A stretch of DNA of 64,000 nucleotides from Chitinibacter tainanensis DSM 15459 (GCF_000429785.1 NZ_AUCN01000017.1:62001-126000), one strand, 5' to 3'; shown: positions 15,234 to 26,290, numbered from the stretch's first letter. Numbers and translations: made by a program. Notes: generated by a model from the sequence alone, not told the origin.

Positions 15234-16388
15234 GTGTCTGCACCTGCCCCCACTCCAGTACAGACGCCAGCCTTGCTGGCGCTCGCCGACGGTACTCTGT
15301 TTTACGGCGTATCGATTGGCGCCGACGGTGAAACCCTCGGTGAAGTCGTGTTCAACACGTCGCTGACCGGTTATCAGGAAATTCTGACTGACCCTTCGTA
15401 CACCAAGCAAATCGTTACCCTGACTTACCCGCATATTGGTAACTATGGCGTGAACAGCGAAGACGCTGAAAGCCGCGCTGTGTTTGCCGAAGGCCTGATC
15501 ATTCGTGATCTGCCTTTGATGCATTCTAACTTCCGCGCCACCATGAGCCTGGGGGAGTATCTCAAGCAAAACGGCGTGGTTGCTATTGCGGATATCGATA
15601 CCCGTAAACTCACGCGCATTCTGCGCGAGAAGGGCGCTCAAGCCGGTTGCATCGTGAGCGGCCAGAATATCGACGCCGCGGCTGCGGTTGAGAAAGCCAA
15701 ATCGTTTGGCTCGATGGCCGGCCAAGATCTGGCCAAAGTGGTGACGTGCGAAAAGCCATTTGAGTGGACGACGGCCGAGTGGAAGCTGGGCGTGGGTTAT
15801 ACCGTGCAGAGTAACCCGAAATTCCACGTGGTGGCCTATGACTTCGGCGTGAAACACAATATCTTGCGCATGCTGGCTGAGCGCGGTTGCAAACTGACCG
15901 TGGTGCCAGCGCAAACGCCGGCTAGCGAAGTGTTGGCGCTCAACCCCGATGGCGTGTTCCTGTCGAACGGCCCTGGCGATCCTGAGCCATGTGATTACGC
16001 GATTAAAGCGATTCAAGAATTGCTGGCCACCAGCCTGCCGATCTTCGGTATCTGTTTGGGGCACCAGTTGCTTGGCTTGGCTGCCGGCGGCAAAACCAGC
16101 AAGATGAAGTTTGGTCACCACGGTGCCAATCATCCGGTGCAAGACCTGGATAGCAAACATGTGATGATCACGAGCCAGAACCATGGCTTCCAAGTGGACG
16201 AAACCAGCTTGCCAGCCAATGTGCGCGTCACTCACCGTTCGCTCTTTGATGGCACGGTGCAGGGCATCGCGCTGACCGACAAGCCGGCCTTCTCGTTCCA
16301 GGGCCACCCAGAGGCGAGCCCAGGCCCGCACGATGTGGCGTACTTGTTTGACAAATTTATCGATGCGATGAGCGCCCGCAAGGCTTAA
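15234..16388 (+). CDS. carA: Carbamoyl-phosphate synthase small subunit
   Basis: About 384 residues: the N-terminal CPSase_sm domain ([42 protein letters not shown]) and a C-terminal class I glutamine amidotransferase with nucleophile Cys in [11 protein letters not shown] and the His/Glu pair in [11 protein letters not shown]. It hydrolyses glutamine and channels ammonia to CarB for arginine and pyrimidine synthesis. I place the start at GTG 15234 because GGAG precedes it by seven bases and the conserved domain starts soon after; an ATG at 15198 in frame is the alternative. It is followed by a small membrane-protein gene and carB. Confidence 0.95.
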   Translation: MSAPAPTPVQTPALLALADGTLFYGVSIGADGETLGEVVFNTSLTGYQEILTDPSYTKQIVTLTYPHIGNYGVNSEDAESRAVFAEGLIIRDLPLMHSNFRATMSLGEYLKQNGVVAIADIDTRKLTRILREKGAQAGCIVSGQNIDAAAAVEKAKSFGSMAGQDLAKVVTCEKPFEWTTAEWKLGVGYTVQSNPKFHVVAYDFGVKHNILRMLAERGCKLTVVPAQTPASEVLALNPDGVFLSNGPGDPEPCDYAIKAIQELLATSLPIFGICLGHQLLGLAAGGKTSKMKFGHHGANHPVQDLDSKHVMITSQNHGFQVDETSLPANVRVTHRSLFDGTVQGIALTDKPAFSFQGHPEASPGPHDVAYLFDKFIDAMSARKA

Positions 16389-16392
16389 CAGT

Positions 16393-16626
16393 ATGGATGG
16401 CCTAGCCCAGCACTTTGGTGCCTTCTTCACCTCGCACCCCGCCGGTTGGCTGGGGGCGCTGGTGCTGATAGTGGGCTGCTGGCTGTTCTCTCGCATCCTC
16501 AAAATGATTATTTCTTGCGTGTTGCTGATCGCGATTGCGGCTGGCTGGTACTGGTGGACTCACCAGCAACCAACAGGCTCCGCGAATGCCGTGACAACCG
16601 TGATCGAAAACAGCGATAAACACTAA
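16393..16626 (+). CDS. Small membrane protein between carA and carB
   Basis: 77 residues starting 4 bp after the carA stop and ending 11 bp before carB, so it is surely in the same operon. The sequence has a long hydrophobic core ([39 protein letters not shown]), enough for two closely spaced or one long transmembrane helix, and a short polar tail. I recognise no family. Its function in carbamoyl-phosphate synthesis, if any, is unknown; it may simply be an inserted co-expressed gene. Confidence 0.75.
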   Translation: MDGLAQHFGAFFTSHPAGWLGALVLIVGCWLFSRILKMIISCVLLIAIAAGWYWWTHQQPTGSANAVTTVIENSDKH

Positions 16627-16637
16627 GGACGAACAAT

Positions 16638-19600
16638 ATGCCCAAGCGCAACGACCTAAAAAGCATTCTGATTATTGGTGCTGGCCCGATCGTGATCGGC
16701 CAGGCCTGCGAATTTGACTACTCTGGCGCGCAAGCGTGTAAAGCCCTGCGCGAAGAGGGCTACAAAGTCATTCTGGTGAACAGCAACCCTGCCACCATCA
16801 TGACCGACCCGAATATGGCCGATGTGACCTACATCGAGCCGATTACCTGGCAAGTGGTTGAGAAAATCATCGCCAAAGAGCGTCCAGATGCCATTCTGCC
16901 GACCATGGGCGGCCAAACTGCACTGAACTGCGCGCTGGATCTGTGGCGCAATGGCGTGCTGGATAAATACAGCGTCGAGCTGATCGGCGCAACGCCAGAA
17001 GCGATTGATAAAGCCGAAGATCGGCAAAAATTCAAAGTGGCGATGGATAAGATCGGTCTGGGTTCGGCCCGTTCCGGTATCGCCCATACGCTGGAAGAAG
17101 CGCTGGCCGTGCAGGCGCAGGTGGGCTTCCCGGCGATTATCCGTCCTTCGTTCACCATGGGTGGCTCAGGCGGTGGTATCGCTTATAACATCCAAGAATT
17201 CATCGAAATCTGTACCCGTGGACTGGATCTATCGCCGACCAATGAGCTGTTGATTGAAGAGTCGCTGCTGGGCTGGAAAGAGTACGAGATGGAAGTCGTG
17301 CGTGATCGCAACGACAACTGCATTATCGTGTGCTCGATCGAAAACTTGGACCCAATGGGCGTACACACCGGTGATTCGATCACCGTAGCTCCAGCGCAAA
17401 CGCTGACCGATAAGGAATACCAGATCATGCGTAATGCATCGATCGCGGTATTGCGCGAGATCGGTGTGGATACTGGCGGTTCTAACGTGCAATTCTCGGT
17501 GAACCCGAAAGACGGCCGTTTGATCGTGATCGAGATGAACCCACGCGTATCCCGTTCATCGGCGCTGGCTTCCAAAGCCACTGGTTTCCCGATTGCGAAA
17601 GTCGCCGCGAAACTGGCGGTGGGCTACACGCTGGATGAGCTGAAAAACGAAATTACTGGCGGCAAAACCCCAGCGTCGTTCGAGCCATCCATCGATTACG
17701 TGGTGACCAAAATCCCACGTTTTGCCTTCGAGAAATTCCCGCAAGCCAACAACCGCCTGACTACACAAATGAAGTCAGTGGGTGAGGTGATGGCAATGGG
17801 TCGCACGCAGCAAGAATCGCTGCAAAAAGCCCTGCGTGGTCTCGAAACCGGCATGTCGGGTTTTGATGAAATCTCCACTGATCGTACCCTGATCGAATCA
17901 GAAATCGCGGCGCCTGGCCCTGAGCGCCTGTGGTACGTGGCAGATGCTTTCCGCGTCGGCATGAGCCTGGATGAAATCCACGCGATTTCGAAGATCGATC
18001 CATGGTTCCTCGCGCTAATCGAAGACATCCTGAAAGATGAAGCCGCACTGCGTGGTCGCAATGTAGATAGCCTGAGCAAAGAAGAGCTGCGTCGCCTGAA
18101 ACGTAAAGGTTTCTCTGATCGCCGTCTGGCCACTTTGCTCGGTTGCGACCAGAATGCTGTGCGTAAAGCACGTCATGCGCTGAATGTACGCCCGGTGTAT
18201 AAGCGTGTAGACACCTGCGCAGCTGAGTTTGCGAGCAATACCGCCTATATGTATTCAACCTATGAGGAAGAATGCGAGGCGCAGCCAACCGACAAGAAAA
18301 AAGTCATGATTCTGGGCGGTGGCCCGAACCGGATTGGCCAAGGTATCGAGTTTGACTACTGCTGCGTGCATGCGGCACTGGCGTTGCGTGAAGATGGTTA
18401 CGAAACCATCATGGTCAACTGCAACCCAGAAACCGTGTCTACCGATTACGATACTTCCGATCGGCTGTACTTCGAGCCACTGACGCTGGAAGACGTGCTG
18501 GAAATCGTGGCGGTTGAAAAACCATTTGGCGTGATCGTGCAATACGGTGGCCAAACCCCACTGAAATTGGCACGCGCGCTGGAAGCCAATGGTGTGCCTA
18601 TCGTTGGTACTACCCCAGACATGATCGATGCCGCCGAAGACCGCGAGCGCTTCCAGAAGCTCTTGCATGATCTGGGCCTGCGTCAGCCGCCAAATGCTAC
18701 AGCACGTACCGAGCCAGATGCGCTGCACTTGGCCCGCGAGCTGGGCTACCCGCTGGTGGTGCGCCCATCGTATGTACTGGGCGGCCGCGCAATGCAGATC
18801 GTGCATTCGGAAGACGATCTGGCCCGCTATATGCGCGAAGCGGTGAAAGTATCGAATGACTCGCCCGTGTTGCTGGATCGCTTCCTGAACGACGCGATTG
18901 AAGTGGATGTGGATGCGCTGTCGGATGGGGAACAAGTCATCATCGGCGGCATTATGGAACACATCGAGCAAGCCGGCGTGCACTCAGGCGATTCAGCCTG
19001 CTCGCTGCCACCGTATTCGCTCTCGCAAACGCTGCAAGATGAGCTGCGTCGGCAGACCGTGGCAATGGCCAAGGCGCTGAACGTGGTTGGTCTGATGAAT
19101 GTGCAATTTGCGATTCAAGGCAAAGGCGACGAAGCCGTGGTGTATGTGCTGGAAGTGAATCCACGTGCTTCACGGACGGTGCCGTATGTATCGAAAGCCA
19201 CCAGCTTGTCGCTGGCCAAAGTGGCTGCGCGTTGTATGGTGGGCCAGACTTTGGCCGCGCAAGGCGTTACCCGCGAAATCATTCCATCGTACTACTCGGT
19301 GAAAGAAGCGGTCTTCCCGTTCAATAAATTCCCTGGCGTGGATACCATCCTCGGCCCAGAGATGAAATCGACCGGTGAAGTCATGGGCGTGGGTACAACC
19401 TTTGCCGAAGCCTTTGTGAAATCACAAATGGCCGCGGGCACCGTGTTGCCAAGCTCAGGCAGCGTGTTTATTTCGGTGCGTGAAGGCGATAAAGCGCAAG
19501 CCGTTGAGTGCGCGGGCATTCTGGCGAAGCTGGGCTTTAAAGTGCTGGCCACCAAGGGCACTGCCGCCGCGATCGAAGCGGCCGGGGTCGCCGTTACCGC

Positions 19601-19859
19601 GGTCAACAAAGTGACCGAAGGTCGTCCGCATGTGGTGGATATGATCGTCAACGGTGAAATCGGCATGATCTTCAATACCGTGGATGAGCGCCGCCAAGCG
19701 ATTCAGGATAGCTACTCGATCCGTCACGAGGCACTGAAAGCCAAGCTGCCAGTGTTTACGACCATCGCAGGTGCTAAAGCGGCGTGTATCGGTTTGCGTG
19801 ATATGAAAGAACTGAACGTGTATGACGTACAGGGCTTGCATCGCCTGCTGAATAACTGA
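16638..19859 (+). CDS. carB: Carbamoyl-phosphate synthase large subunit
   Basis: 1073 residues, the normal length. Two homologous ATP-grasp halves are visible: first [19 protein letters not shown] (residue ~12) with [10 protein letters not shown], and second [17 protein letters not shown] (~558) with [10 protein letters not shown]. The C-terminal MGS-like allosteric domain ([34 protein letters not shown]) binds UMP and ornithine in E. coli. CarB phosphorylates bicarbonate and carbamate to make carbamoyl phosphate. A terminator follows it, before greA. Confidence 0.98.
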   Translation: MPKRNDLKSILIIGAGPIVIGQACEFDYSGAQACKALREEGYKVILVNSNPATIMTDPNMADVTYIEPITWQVVEKIIAKERPDAILPTMGGQTALNCALDLWRNGVLDKYSVELIGATPEAIDKAEDRQKFKVAMDKIGLGSARSGIAHTLEEALAVQAQVGFPAIIRPSFTMGGSGGGIAYNIQEFIEICTRGLDLSPTNELLIEESLLGWKEYEMEVVRDRNDNCIIVCSIENLDPMGVHTGDSITVAPAQTLTDKEYQIMRNASIAVLREIGVDTGGSNVQFSVNPKDGRLIVIEMNPRVSRSSALASKATGFPIAKVAAKLAVGYTLDELKNEITGGKTPASFEPSIDYVVTKIPRFAFEKFPQANNRLTTQMKSVGEVMAMGRTQQESLQKALRGLETGMSGFDEISTDRTLIESEIAAPGPERLWYVADAFRVGMSLDEIHAISKIDPWFLALIEDILKDEAALRGRNVDSLSKEELRRLKRKGFSDRRLATLLGCDQNAVRKARHALNVRPVYKRVDTCAAEFASNTAYMYSTYEEECEAQPTDKKKVMILGGGPNRIGQGIEFDYCCVHAALALREDGYETIMVNCNPETVSTDYDTSDRLYFEPLTLEDVLEIVAVEKPFGVIVQYGGQTPLKLARALEANGVPIVGTTPDMIDAAEDRERFQKLLHDLGLRQPPNATARTEPDALHLARELGYPLVVRPSYVLGGRAMQIVHSEDDLARYMREAVKVSNDSPVLLDRFLNDAIEVDVDALSDGEQVIIGGIMEHIEQAGVHSGDSACSLPPYSLSQTLQDELRRQTVAMAKALNVVGLMNVQFAIQGKGDEAVVYVLEVNPRASRTVPYVSKATSLSLAKVAARCMVGQTLAAQGVTREIIPSYYSVKEAVFPFNKFPGVDTILGPEMKSTGEVMGVGTTFAEAFVKSQMAAGTVLPSSGSVFISVREGDKAQAVECAGILAKLGFKVLATKGTAAAIEAAGVAVTAVNKVTEGRPHVVDMIVNGEIGMIFNTVDERRQAIQDSYSIRHEALKAKLPVFTTIAGAKAACIGLRDMKELNVYDVQGLHRLLNN

Positions 19860-19883
19860 TATTTTTACGCCTGAACACAACCA

Positions 19884-19921
19884 AGCCGCCATGCTCATTC
19901 GAGCTGGCGGCTGTTATTTTT
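19884..19921 (+). terminator. Intrinsic terminator after carB
   Basis: AGCCGCCA/TGGCGGCT stem (8 bp, loop about 12) followed by GTTATTTTT. Confidence 0.8.
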
Positions 19922-19960
19922 ACAACCGGCCGCAGTGGGGCGACCGGGTGGAGAGCAGAC

Positions 19961-20443
19961 ATGAATAAAGTGCCATTGACCGTCGTGGGGGCGGAAAAAC
20001 TGAAGGCAGAACTGGCGCACCTGAAAAGCGTCGAGCGTCCAGCCGTGATTGCGGCGATTGCCGAGGCTCGTAGCCACGGCGATCTGTCGGAAAATGCCGA
20101 ATACGACGCCGCCAAAGAAAAGCAGGGCTTTGTGGAAGGCCGCATTGCCGAGCTGGAAGGCAAGCTCGCCAACAGCCAGATTATCGATCCGAAGAGCATG
20201 GCCGATTCGGCTGAGGGCCGGATTGTGTTTGCGGCCACCGTGGTGCTGCAAGACTTGGATAACGAAAGCGAAGTTACCTACCAGATCGTTGGTGATGACG
20301 AAGCCGACATCAAAGAAGGCAAAATTTCGGTGTCGAGCCCCATTGCCCGCGCCCTGATCGGCAAATACGAAGGCGATGTGGCCGAGGTACAGGCACCGGG
20401 CGGCATTCGTGAATATGAAGTGCTGGCTGTTCAATACATCTAA
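19961..20443 (+). CDS. greA: Transcription elongation factor GreA
   Basis: 160 residues: an N-terminal coiled coil ([50 protein letters not shown]) with the acidic tip residues D and E in GDLSENAEY that reach the RNA-polymerase active site, and the C-terminal FKBP-like domain ([27 protein letters not shown]). It rescues backtracked RNA polymerase by stimulating transcript cleavage. carB-greA order is common in Proteobacteria. Confidence 0.97.
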   Translation: MNKVPLTVVGAEKLKAELAHLKSVERPAVIAAIAEARSHGDLSENAEYDAAKEKQGFVEGRIAELEGKLANSQIIDPKSMADSAEGRIVFAATVVLQDLDNESEVTYQIVGDDEADIKEGKISVSSPIARALIGKYEGDVAEVQAPGGIREYEVLAVQYI

Positions 20444-20508
20444 TTATTAAGAGGCTGGGTATAGCCTGCTAAGCCTTATCAAGCATTGGCTGTACGCTGA
20501 TACATCGT

Positions 20509-20937
20509 ATGGGTAATGGGTTGAAGAACCTGCTGACCACTGTGTGGATTGGCGGCATGTGGATCATCGGCATCGTGGTGGCGCCGGCTTTATTCAGTAG
20601 CCTGGATAAAGCTGTGGCTGGCATGGTAGCCGGCAAATTGTTTCATGCCATCGGCTGGATCGGCATTGTGGCCGGGCTGTTTTTGCTGATCTGGTGGATC
20701 TGGATGGATGGCGCCCGGGCCTTTAAAGGGCAAAAGCTCTGGCTGATTATCGGTATGCTGCTGTGCACGCTGATCAATCAGTTTGCGATTTTTCCGCTGA
20801 TTGCCGAAATCAAACCTGCGGTGAGTAACGCCGCCGAAGGCATGTTTGGGGGCGGCTTAGCCCAATGGCACACGATTTCCAGCCTGATTTATCTGCTGCA
20901 AAGCGTGTTGGGCCTGATCTATATCTGGAAAGAATAA
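20509..20937 (+). CDS. DUF4149 family membrane protein
   Basis: 142 residues with four predicted transmembrane helices (TTVWIGGMWIIGIVVAPALFS; GWIGIVAGLFLLIWWIW; LWLIIGMLLCTLINQFAIF; TISSLIYLLQSVLGLIYIW). The GGMW and APALF motifs in the first helix are typical of DUF4149. The role is unknown. In Betaproteobacteria a gene of this family commonly lies between greA and yhbY/rlmE, as here. A terminator follows. Confidence 0.88.
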   Translation: MGNGLKNLLTTVWIGGMWIIGIVVAPALFSSLDKAVAGMVAGKLFHAIGWIGIVAGLFLLIWWIWMDGARAFKGQKLWLIIGMLLCTLINQFAIFPLIAEIKPAVSNAAEGMFGGGLAQWHTISSLIYLLQSVLGLIYIWKE

Positions 20938-20945
20938 AGCGCAAA

Positions 20946-20980
20946 ACAAAAGGGCGCCTTGGGCGCCCTCTTTGTTTTTA
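20946..20980. terminator. Intrinsic terminator between convergent DUF4149 and yhbY genes
   Basis: AGGGCGCC/GGCGCCCT stem with T-rich sequence after (CTTTGTTTTT) and A-rich sequence before (CAAAACAAA), so it probably acts in both directions. Confidence 0.85.
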
Positions 20981-20991
20981 GCCAAACGCGA

Positions 20992-21312
20992 TTAAGCGGC
21001 TTTCTTTTTGGCTTTAGGCAGCAGGATTTTTGGTTTGTCGGTATTGCTTGGGCGGTAGATCAGCAGCAGTTTGCCCAGAAGTTGCACCGGTGCCGCGCCC
21101 AGATCGGCGCAGATTTGTTCCATATACTGCTTGCGTGCTTCGCGATCGTCGCCCAGTACGCGAACTTTGATCAACTCGTGTGCGTCCAGATTAACGGCTA
21201 TTTCCCGCATCACCGCATCAGTGAGACCATTGTTCCCAATCATCACCACCGGATTAAGGTGATGCGCCAAGCTGCGCAAATGACGGCATTGATCCGGGGT
21301 AAGTTCTAACAT
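20992..21312 (-). CDS. yhbY: YhbY family RNA-binding (CRM domain) protein
   Basis: 106 residues with the CRM (chloroplast RNA splicing and ribosome maturation) fold: LTPDQCRHLRSLAHHLNPVVMIGNNGLTDAVMREIAVNLDAHELIKVRV. GNNGLTDAV is the GxxG RNA-binding loop. In E. coli YhbY associates with pre-50S particles. The tail ends in a Lys/Ala-rich stretch. It is divergent from rlmE with 45 bp between the starts, a widely conserved arrangement. The ATG at 21312 is chosen over a longer frame that would overlap rlmE. Confidence 0.92.
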   Translation of the reverse strand: MLELTPDQCRHLRSLAHHLNPVVMIGNNGLTDAVMREIAVNLDAHELIKVRVLGDDREARKQYMEQICADLGAAPVQLLGKLLLIYRPSNTDKPKILLPKAKKKAA

Positions 21313-21357
21313 ATTGATTAAATCCTTGAATTCTTGACTAACAGGACAGTTTAACCG

Positions 21358-21978
21358 ATGGCAGGTATCAATTCCAGTAGTGCTTGGCTGCACGAGCATG
21401 TGAACGACCAGTATGTCCAGATGGCAAAAAAAGAAGGCTATCGGGCTCGCGCAGCCTACAAACTGCTGGAAATCGACGAAAAAGACAAACTCCTCAAGCC
21501 CGGCTTGTGGGTGGCTGACTTGGGCGCTGCGCCCGGCAGCTGGTGTCAGGTGGCCAAGAAAAAGGTCGGTGGCAATGGCCGGGTTTTTGCCTTGGATATC
21601 TTGGAAATGGATCCCATCCGCGATGTGGAGTTTGTGCAGGGCGATTTTCGCGAGCAGGAAGTCCTTGATCGTTTTAATGCCTTATTGGATGGTCGGCAGG
21701 TAGACCTTGTAATCTGCGATATGGCCCCCAATATGAGTGGTAATGCCGTAACCGATCAGGCGCGCAGTATGTATCTGTGCGAGCTGGCCCTCGAATTTGC
21801 CCGTGAACAACTTAAACCTGGCGGACATTTTCTGGTCAAAGTCTTCCAGGGCAGTGGTTTTCAAGAATATATGGCGGAAATGCGGGAAACTTTTTCTGCC
21901 GTTGTGACACGAAAACCAAAAGCCTCGCGTGATCGTAGCCCCGAAGTCTATCTGCTGGGTAAGCAAAAAAAGGCTTAA
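21358..21978 (+). CDS. rlmE: 23S rRNA 2'-O-ribose methyltransferase RlmE (FtsJ/RrmJ)
   Basis: 206 residues. The catalytic K-D-K-E tetrad can be followed: Lys in [15 protein letters not shown], Asp in [11 protein letters not shown], Lys in [11 protein letters not shown], and Glu in SPEVYLLG. The SAM-binding motif is [15 protein letters not shown]. The enzyme methylates U2552 of 23S rRNA late in 50S assembly, consistent with neighbour yhbY. ftsH follows 66 bp downstream, the classic rrmJ-ftsH heat-shock pair. Confidence 0.97.
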   Translation: MAGINSSSAWLHEHVNDQYVQMAKKEGYRARAAYKLLEIDEKDKLLKPGLWVADLGAAPGSWCQVAKKKVGGNGRVFALDILEMDPIRDVEFVQGDFREQEVLDRFNALLDGRQVDLVICDMAPNMSGNAVTDQARSMYLCELALEFAREQLKPGGHFLVKVFQGSGFQEYMAEMRETFSAVVTRKPKASRDRSPEVYLLGKQKKA

Positions 21979-22011
21979 CGCTGCGGTTGAAGCGAGTAAA
22001 ATAGTTTTGTC

Positions 22012-22027
22012 ATTCCCAATGTTGGGA
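22012..22027 (+). repeat. Perfect inverted repeat upstream of ftsH
   Basis: TTCCCAA-TG-TTGGGAA, 7 bp on each side, ends about 6 bp before the ftsH SD (GGAG). It could be a leader hairpin or an operator. There is no T-run, so it is not a terminator. Confidence 0.5.
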
Positions 22028-22044
22028 AACACAGGAGTAAGGCC

Positions 22045-23955
22045 GTGAACAATCTCGGCAAGAATGTCGCAATTTGGCTGGTCGTCGGCATCATTTTGAT
22101 GACGGTGTTCAACCAGTTCTCCAAACATCAAGATACCTCGACCCAGGTGCCGTATTCGCAATTTATGGCGGATGTAGAGCAGGGGCGCATCGCCACGGCT
22201 GAGATTGAAGGCAGCCCGCTGCGTGGGCAATGGATTCGCGGGAAGAAAACCGATGGCAGCAATTATGCCACTCTGGCGCCATTCGATTTCCGCATGGTCG
22301 ATACCCTCATCAAACACAATGTGAAATTCGCGGCTAAGCCAGAAGAAGAGCCAAGCTTGTTGATGAGCATCTTCGTTAACTGGTTCCCCATGCTGCTGCT
22401 GATCGGGGTGTGGATTTTCTTCATGCGCCAGATGCAGGGTGGTGGCAAAGGCGGCGCATTTAGTTTTGGTAAGTCCAAAGCCAAGATGCTGGATGAAAGC
22501 AATAACGCGGTGACTTTCGCGGATGTTGCTGGTTGCGATGAGGCTAAAGAAGAAGTTGCGGAGATCGTCGACTATCTGCGTGATCCAAGCAAATATCAGA
22601 GCCTCGGTGGCCGCATGCCACGCGGTATTCTGATGGTGGGCTCACCCGGTACAGGTAAAACCCTGCTCGCTAAAGCCATTGCTGGTGAAGCGAAAGTGCC
22701 ATTCTTCTCGATTTCCGGTTCGGATTTCGTCGAGATGTTTGTCGGCGTTGGTGCTGCCCGGGTACGGGATATGTTCGAAAACGCCAAGAAAAATGCACCG
22801 TGCATTATCTTTATCGACGAGATCGATGCGGTGGGGCGCCAGCGTGGTGCTGGGCTTGGCGGTGGTAACGATGAGCGCGAACAAACCTTGAACCAAATGC
22901 TGGTCGAGATGGATGGTTTTGAAGGCAATTCCGGCATTATCGTAATTGCAGCCACCAACCGTCCTGATGTGCTGGATCCTGCTTTGATGCGTCCGGGTCG
23001 TTTCGATCGTCAGGTGGTGGTTTCACTGCCCGATATTCGTGGTCGTGAGCAGATTCTGGGCGTGCACATGCGCAAAGTGCCGATTGCCAATGACGTTGAT
23101 GCTTCTGTTTTGGCGCGTGGCACTCCGGGTATGTCCGGTGCTGACTTGGCCAATCTGGTGAACGAAGCGGCACTGTTTGCCGCGCGCCGTAACAAGCGCT
23201 TGGTCGATATGGCCGACTTTGAATCCGCCAAAGACAAAATCTACATGGGCCCTGAGCGCCGTAGCATGGTGATGACCGAAGAAGAGCGTCGTGCTACCGC
23301 TTACCATGAATCTGGGCACGCTGTAGTGGCTGAAATGCTGGAAGGCACTGATCCGGTGCACAAAGTTACCATCATGCCGCGTGGTCGTGCATTGGGTTTG
23401 ACTTGGCAGCTGCCTGAACGTGACAAGTTCTCGATGTACAAAGATCAGATGCTGAATGAGCTTGCCATCCTGTTTGGTGGCCGTGTGGCGGAAGATCTAT
23501 TCGTACACCGCATTTCGACCGGCGCATCGAATGACTTCGAGCGGGCCACACGCATGGCGCGTGACATGGTGACCCGCTACGGGATGACCGAGAAGCTGGG
23601 GCCGATGGTCTACGGTGAGAACGATGGTGAGGTATTCCTTGGTCGTTCGGTGACCACGCACAAAAATGTGTCTGAAGCCACCATGCAGCAAGTGGATGCC
23701 GAAATTCGCCGCATTATCGATGAGCAGTATGCGCTGGCAGTCAAAATCCTCGACGAGAACCGTGACAAAGTTGAAGCGATGACTACGGCACTGATGGATT
23801 GGGAAACCATTGATCGCGAGCAGATTCTGGATATTATGGCTGGCCGCCCACCGCGCCCACCGAAAGATCTGCCGCCACCGCGCAAAACGGTGAGTAGCGA
23901 AGAAACGCCAAGTGGCGGGGCCGAAGTGCCTCACGCACCGGCGGCTGAAGCGTAA
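22045..23955 (+). CDS. ftsH: ATP-dependent zinc metalloprotease FtsH
   Basis: 636 residues: N-terminal transmembrane helix ([18 protein letters not shown]), periplasmic domain, second helix ([18 protein letters not shown], about 112-129), AAA+ domain with Walker A GSPGTGKT near 198, Walker [12 protein letters not shown] and the second-region-of-homology MRPGRFDRQ, then zinc-protease HESGH near 420. It degrades membrane proteins, LpxC and sigma-32 in relatives. Initiation is by GTG/ATG after GGAGTAAGGCC; the start at 22045 fits. It lies in the rlmE-ftsH arrangement, with folP and glmM behind, as in E. coli. Confidence 0.98.
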   Translation: MNNLGKNVAIWLVVGIILMTVFNQFSKHQDTSTQVPYSQFMADVEQGRIATAEIEGSPLRGQWIRGKKTDGSNYATLAPFDFRMVDTLIKHNVKFAAKPEEEPSLLMSIFVNWFPMLLLIGVWIFFMRQMQGGGKGGAFSFGKSKAKMLDESNNAVTFADVAGCDEAKEEVAEIVDYLRDPSKYQSLGGRMPRGILMVGSPGTGKTLLAKAIAGEAKVPFFSISGSDFVEMFVGVGAARVRDMFENAKKNAPCIIFIDEIDAVGRQRGAGLGGGNDEREQTLNQMLVEMDGFEGNSGIIVIAATNRPDVLDPALMRPGRFDRQVVVSLPDIRGREQILGVHMRKVPIANDVDASVLARGTPGMSGADLANLVNEAALFAARRNKRLVDMADFESAKDKIYMGPERRSMVMTEEERRATAYHESGHAVVAEMLEGTDPVHKVTIMPRGRALGLTWQLPERDKFSMYKDQMLNELAILFGGRVAEDLFVHRISTGASNDFERATRMARDMVTRYGMTEKLGPMVYGENDGEVFLGRSVTTHKNVSEATMQQVDAEIRRIIDEQYALAVKILDENRDKVEAMTTALMDWETIDREQILDIMAGRPPRPPKDLPPPRKTVSSEETPSGGAEVPHAPAAEA

Positions 23956-23974
23956 GCAATTACACTCAAACATC

Positions 23975-23999
23975 AAGGCGGCGTGAGCCGCCTTTTTCT
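23975..23999 (+). terminator. Intrinsic terminator after ftsH
   Basis: AAGGCGGC/GCCGCCTT with a TGA-containing loop, then TTTCTTT. folP begins 16 bp on, so it probably reduces rather than abolishes read-through, or folP has its own promoter. Confidence 0.8.
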
Positions 24000-24014
24000 T
24001 TGGACGATAACAGC

Positions 24015-24836
24015 ATGCAAATTTGGCAGTGCGGCCGGTTTAGCTTGTCGCTAGAGCGCCCCTTGGTCATGGGGATATTGAATGTGACCCCCGATTCATT
24101 TTCCGATGGTGGTCGCTATGTAGGCTTGGATGCGGCTAAAGCACGCATCGAGGCCATGTTAGCTGCAGGAGCCGATATCATCGACATTGGTGGCGAATCC
24201 ACACGCCCGGGGGCGACACCTGTTCCCTTGCAGCAGGAGCTTGAGCGGGTATTGCCGGTCTTGGCGCTTGCTCAGCAGTATCAGGTGCCTATTTCGATCG
24301 ACACCTGCAAAACTGAAATGATGCAAGCCGCCTTGGCCGCTGGCGCCGACATTATTAACGACATTGCGGGGCTTGAAGCGCCCGGCGCCATTGCGGCGTT
24401 ACAGCGTAGTCAGGCCGGGGTGTGCTTGATGCATAAGCAGGGCCAGCCACAAACTATGCAGAGCGAGCCGCACTATCACGATGTCGTCACTGTAGTAGGC
24501 GATTATCTACTGGCGCGTGCCGCAGCCGTGGTGCAAAGCGGCGTGGCCGCCGCGCGGATTGTACTCGACCCTGGCTTTGGCTTTGGCAAAACGCTGGCAC
24601 ACAATCAGGCGCTCTTTCGTGCGATGCGCAACTGGCAGCAATGGCCTTACCCGCTGCTAATTGGTGTATCGCGCAAGCGAATGCTAGGCGAGCTAACGGG
24701 GCGGGAGATTGCCGAGCGCATGGTGCCCAGCGTGGTGGCCGCAGTGCTCGCCGCGCAGCAAGGCGCCAAAATTATCCGTGTGCACGATGTAAGTGAAACA
24801 GTGGATGCGTTAAAGATTTGGCAAGGGTTAAAATAA
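24015..24836 (+). CDS. folP: Dihydropteroate synthase FolP
   Basis: 273 residues of the TIM-barrel DHPS family: VMGILNVTPDSFSDGG (pterin loop 1), DIIDIGGESTRPGATPV (loop 2), ISIDTCK, INDIAGL, and C-terminal VSRKRMLGELTGR with IIRVHDVSETVDAL. It joins dihydropterin pyrophosphate and p-aminobenzoate in folate synthesis and is the sulfonamide target. I chose ATG 24015; a TTG at 24000 would overlap the terminator. It is followed by glmM after 35 bp, the order found in E. coli. Confidence 0.96.
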   Translation: MQIWQCGRFSLSLERPLVMGILNVTPDSFSDGGRYVGLDAAKARIEAMLAAGADIIDIGGESTRPGATPVPLQQELERVLPVLALAQQYQVPISIDTCKTEMMQAALAAGADIINDIAGLEAPGAIAALQRSQAGVCLMHKQGQPQTMQSEPHYHDVVTVVGDYLLARAAAVVQSGVAAARIVLDPGFGFGKTLAHNQALFRAMRNWQQWPYPLLIGVSRKRMLGELTGREIAERMVPSVVAAVLAAQQGAKIIRVHDVSETVDALKIWQGLK

Positions 24837-24871
24837 GCCCGATTAAAAATTAAATCGCGAAGGATAGAGTA

Positions 24872-26242
24872 ATGGCACGTAAGTATTTTGGTACCGATGG
24901 TGTGCGTGGTTTGGTGGGCGAAGCGCCAATCACCCCCGATTTTGCGATGCGTCTGGGTTATGCCGCCGGGCGGGTCTTGGTGGCTGAAAGCGCGAAGCAG
25001 GGGCGCAATGATCATCCTGGCGTGCTGATTGGTAAAGACACCCGCATCTCGGGCTATATGCTGGAAGCAGCACTGCAGGCCGGCTTTAATGCCGCCGGTG
25101 TCGATTGCCATCTGACGGGTCCGCTACCGACCCCGGGGATTGCTTATCTGACCCGCGCATTGCGCCTGTCGGCCGGGGTGGTGATCTCTGCCTCGCACAA
25201 TCCCTACCACGATAACGGGATCAAGTTTTTTGGGGCTAGCGGTAAAAAATTGCCCGATGCGGTTGAGCTGGCGATTGAGGCGGCTATCGATGAGCCGCAG
25301 ACCTGCGTAGCCTCGAAGCAAATTGGCCGCTCATGGCGGATTAATGATGCGGCTGGCCGCTACATCGAATTTTGTAAATCGACGTTTTCGAATGAACTGG
25401 ATTTACGTGGCATGAAGCTGGTAGTGGATTGTGCGCACGGTGCCACCTATCACATCGCACCGCACGTCTTTCACGAGCTGGGTGCGGAAGTCGTGAGCAT
25501 GGGCGCGCAACCGAATGGCTTTAACATCAACGAAGAAGTCGGCGCCACCCATCCCGAAGCGCTGCGCCTTAAAGTGCTATCAGAAGGCGCGCACTTTGGT
25601 GTGGCCTTGGATGGTGATGGCGACCGGCTGATCATGGTTGATCGCGACGGCACGATTGTGGATGGCGACCAGCTCTTGTATGTGCTGGCCCTGCATCGCC
25701 AACAAAAAGGCACCCTGGGTAGTGGGGTAGTGGGTACGCTGATGACCAACCTTGGCGTGGAAAATGCCCTGAAACAACGTGGCATTGGTTTTGTGCGCGC
25801 CAAAGTAGGTGATCGCTATGTGCTGGAGCAGCTAGATGCACAAGGCTGGTTAGTAGGCGGCGAAGGCTCAGGCCACCTCTTGTGTCTGGATAAGCACACC
25901 ACCGGTGATGGCATCGTATCCGCACTGCAAGTGCTGGAGGCATTGAAAGAATCTGGCCAAACGCTGGCGGGTTTCTGCAAAGACTTGCGGCTCTCGAAAC
26001 AAGTGCTGAAAAACGTGCGCATTGCCAAAGGCTTTGATTGCCATGGTTCGGAGGCGATTGCAGCCAAGGTGCAGGAAGCGGAAGCAGCTATGGGCACCGA
26101 AGGGCGTGTGCTGTTGCGTCCGTCTGGCACCGAGCCCGTGGTGCGGGTGATGGTCGAGCATACCGATGCAGTGCAAGCGCGGGAATGGGCGGATAAGATT
26201 GCCGCTGTGGTTACTGCCGAGGCTGAGCAATCGGATGCTTGA
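24872..26242 (+). CDS. glmM: Phosphoglucosamine mutase GlmM
   Basis: 456 residues. The phospho-serine loop is [13 protein letters not shown] with the active Ser at 108, the metal loop DGDGDRL lies near 250, and the sugar and phosphate loops GEGSGH and [14 protein letters not shown] follow. It interconverts glucosamine-6-phosphate and glucosamine-1-phosphate for UDP-GlcNAc and thus peptidoglycan and LPS. The N-terminal [10 protein letters not shown] is canonical. A stem-loop lies directly after the stop, and the terminator about 100 bp downstream. Confidence 0.97.
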   Translation: MARKYFGTDGVRGLVGEAPITPDFAMRLGYAAGRVLVAESAKQGRNDHPGVLIGKDTRISGYMLEAALQAGFNAAGVDCHLTGPLPTPGIAYLTRALRLSAGVVISASHNPYHDNGIKFFGASGKKLPDAVELAIEAAIDEPQTCVASKQIGRSWRINDAAGRYIEFCKSTFSNELDLRGMKLVVDCAHGATYHIAPHVFHELGAEVVSMGAQPNGFNINEEVGATHPEALRLKVLSEGAHFGVALDGDGDRLIMVDRDGTIVDGDQLLYVLALHRQQKGTLGSGVVGTLMTNLGVENALKQRGIGFVRAKVGDRYVLEQLDAQGWLVGGEGSGHLLCLDKHTTGDGIVSALQVLEALKESGQTLAGFCKDLRLSKQVLKNVRIAKGFDCHGSEAIAAKVQEAEAAMGTEGRVLLRPSGTEPVVRVMVEHTDAVQAREWADKIAAVVTAEAEQSDA

Positions 26243-26247
26243 TGGGG

Positions 26248-26290
26248 TATATGGCTGAAGTGATTATTTATTAATTACTTCGGCTATATA
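26248..26290 (+). other. Long 3'-UTR stem-loop after glmM
   Basis: Bases 26248-26265 pair with 26273-26290 across a 7-base loop: 18 continuous pairs, of which three are G-U in the plus-strand RNA (they would be A-C mismatches in the minus-strand RNA). The asymmetry argues that the plus-strand RNA is the selected form. No T-run follows, so it is not a terminator. Confidence 0.55.

Noticed and set aside
15177-16502. A 441-codon minus-strand frame opposite carA
   Set aside because: carA is unmistakable, and the antisense product is His/Arg-rich without domains or an SD.
21980-22045. Sigma-32 promoter for ftsH (TTGAAG with CCCAATGT downstream)
   Set aside because: The spacing between the boxes is about 22 bp, outside the 13-17 bp range, and the -10 match is poor.
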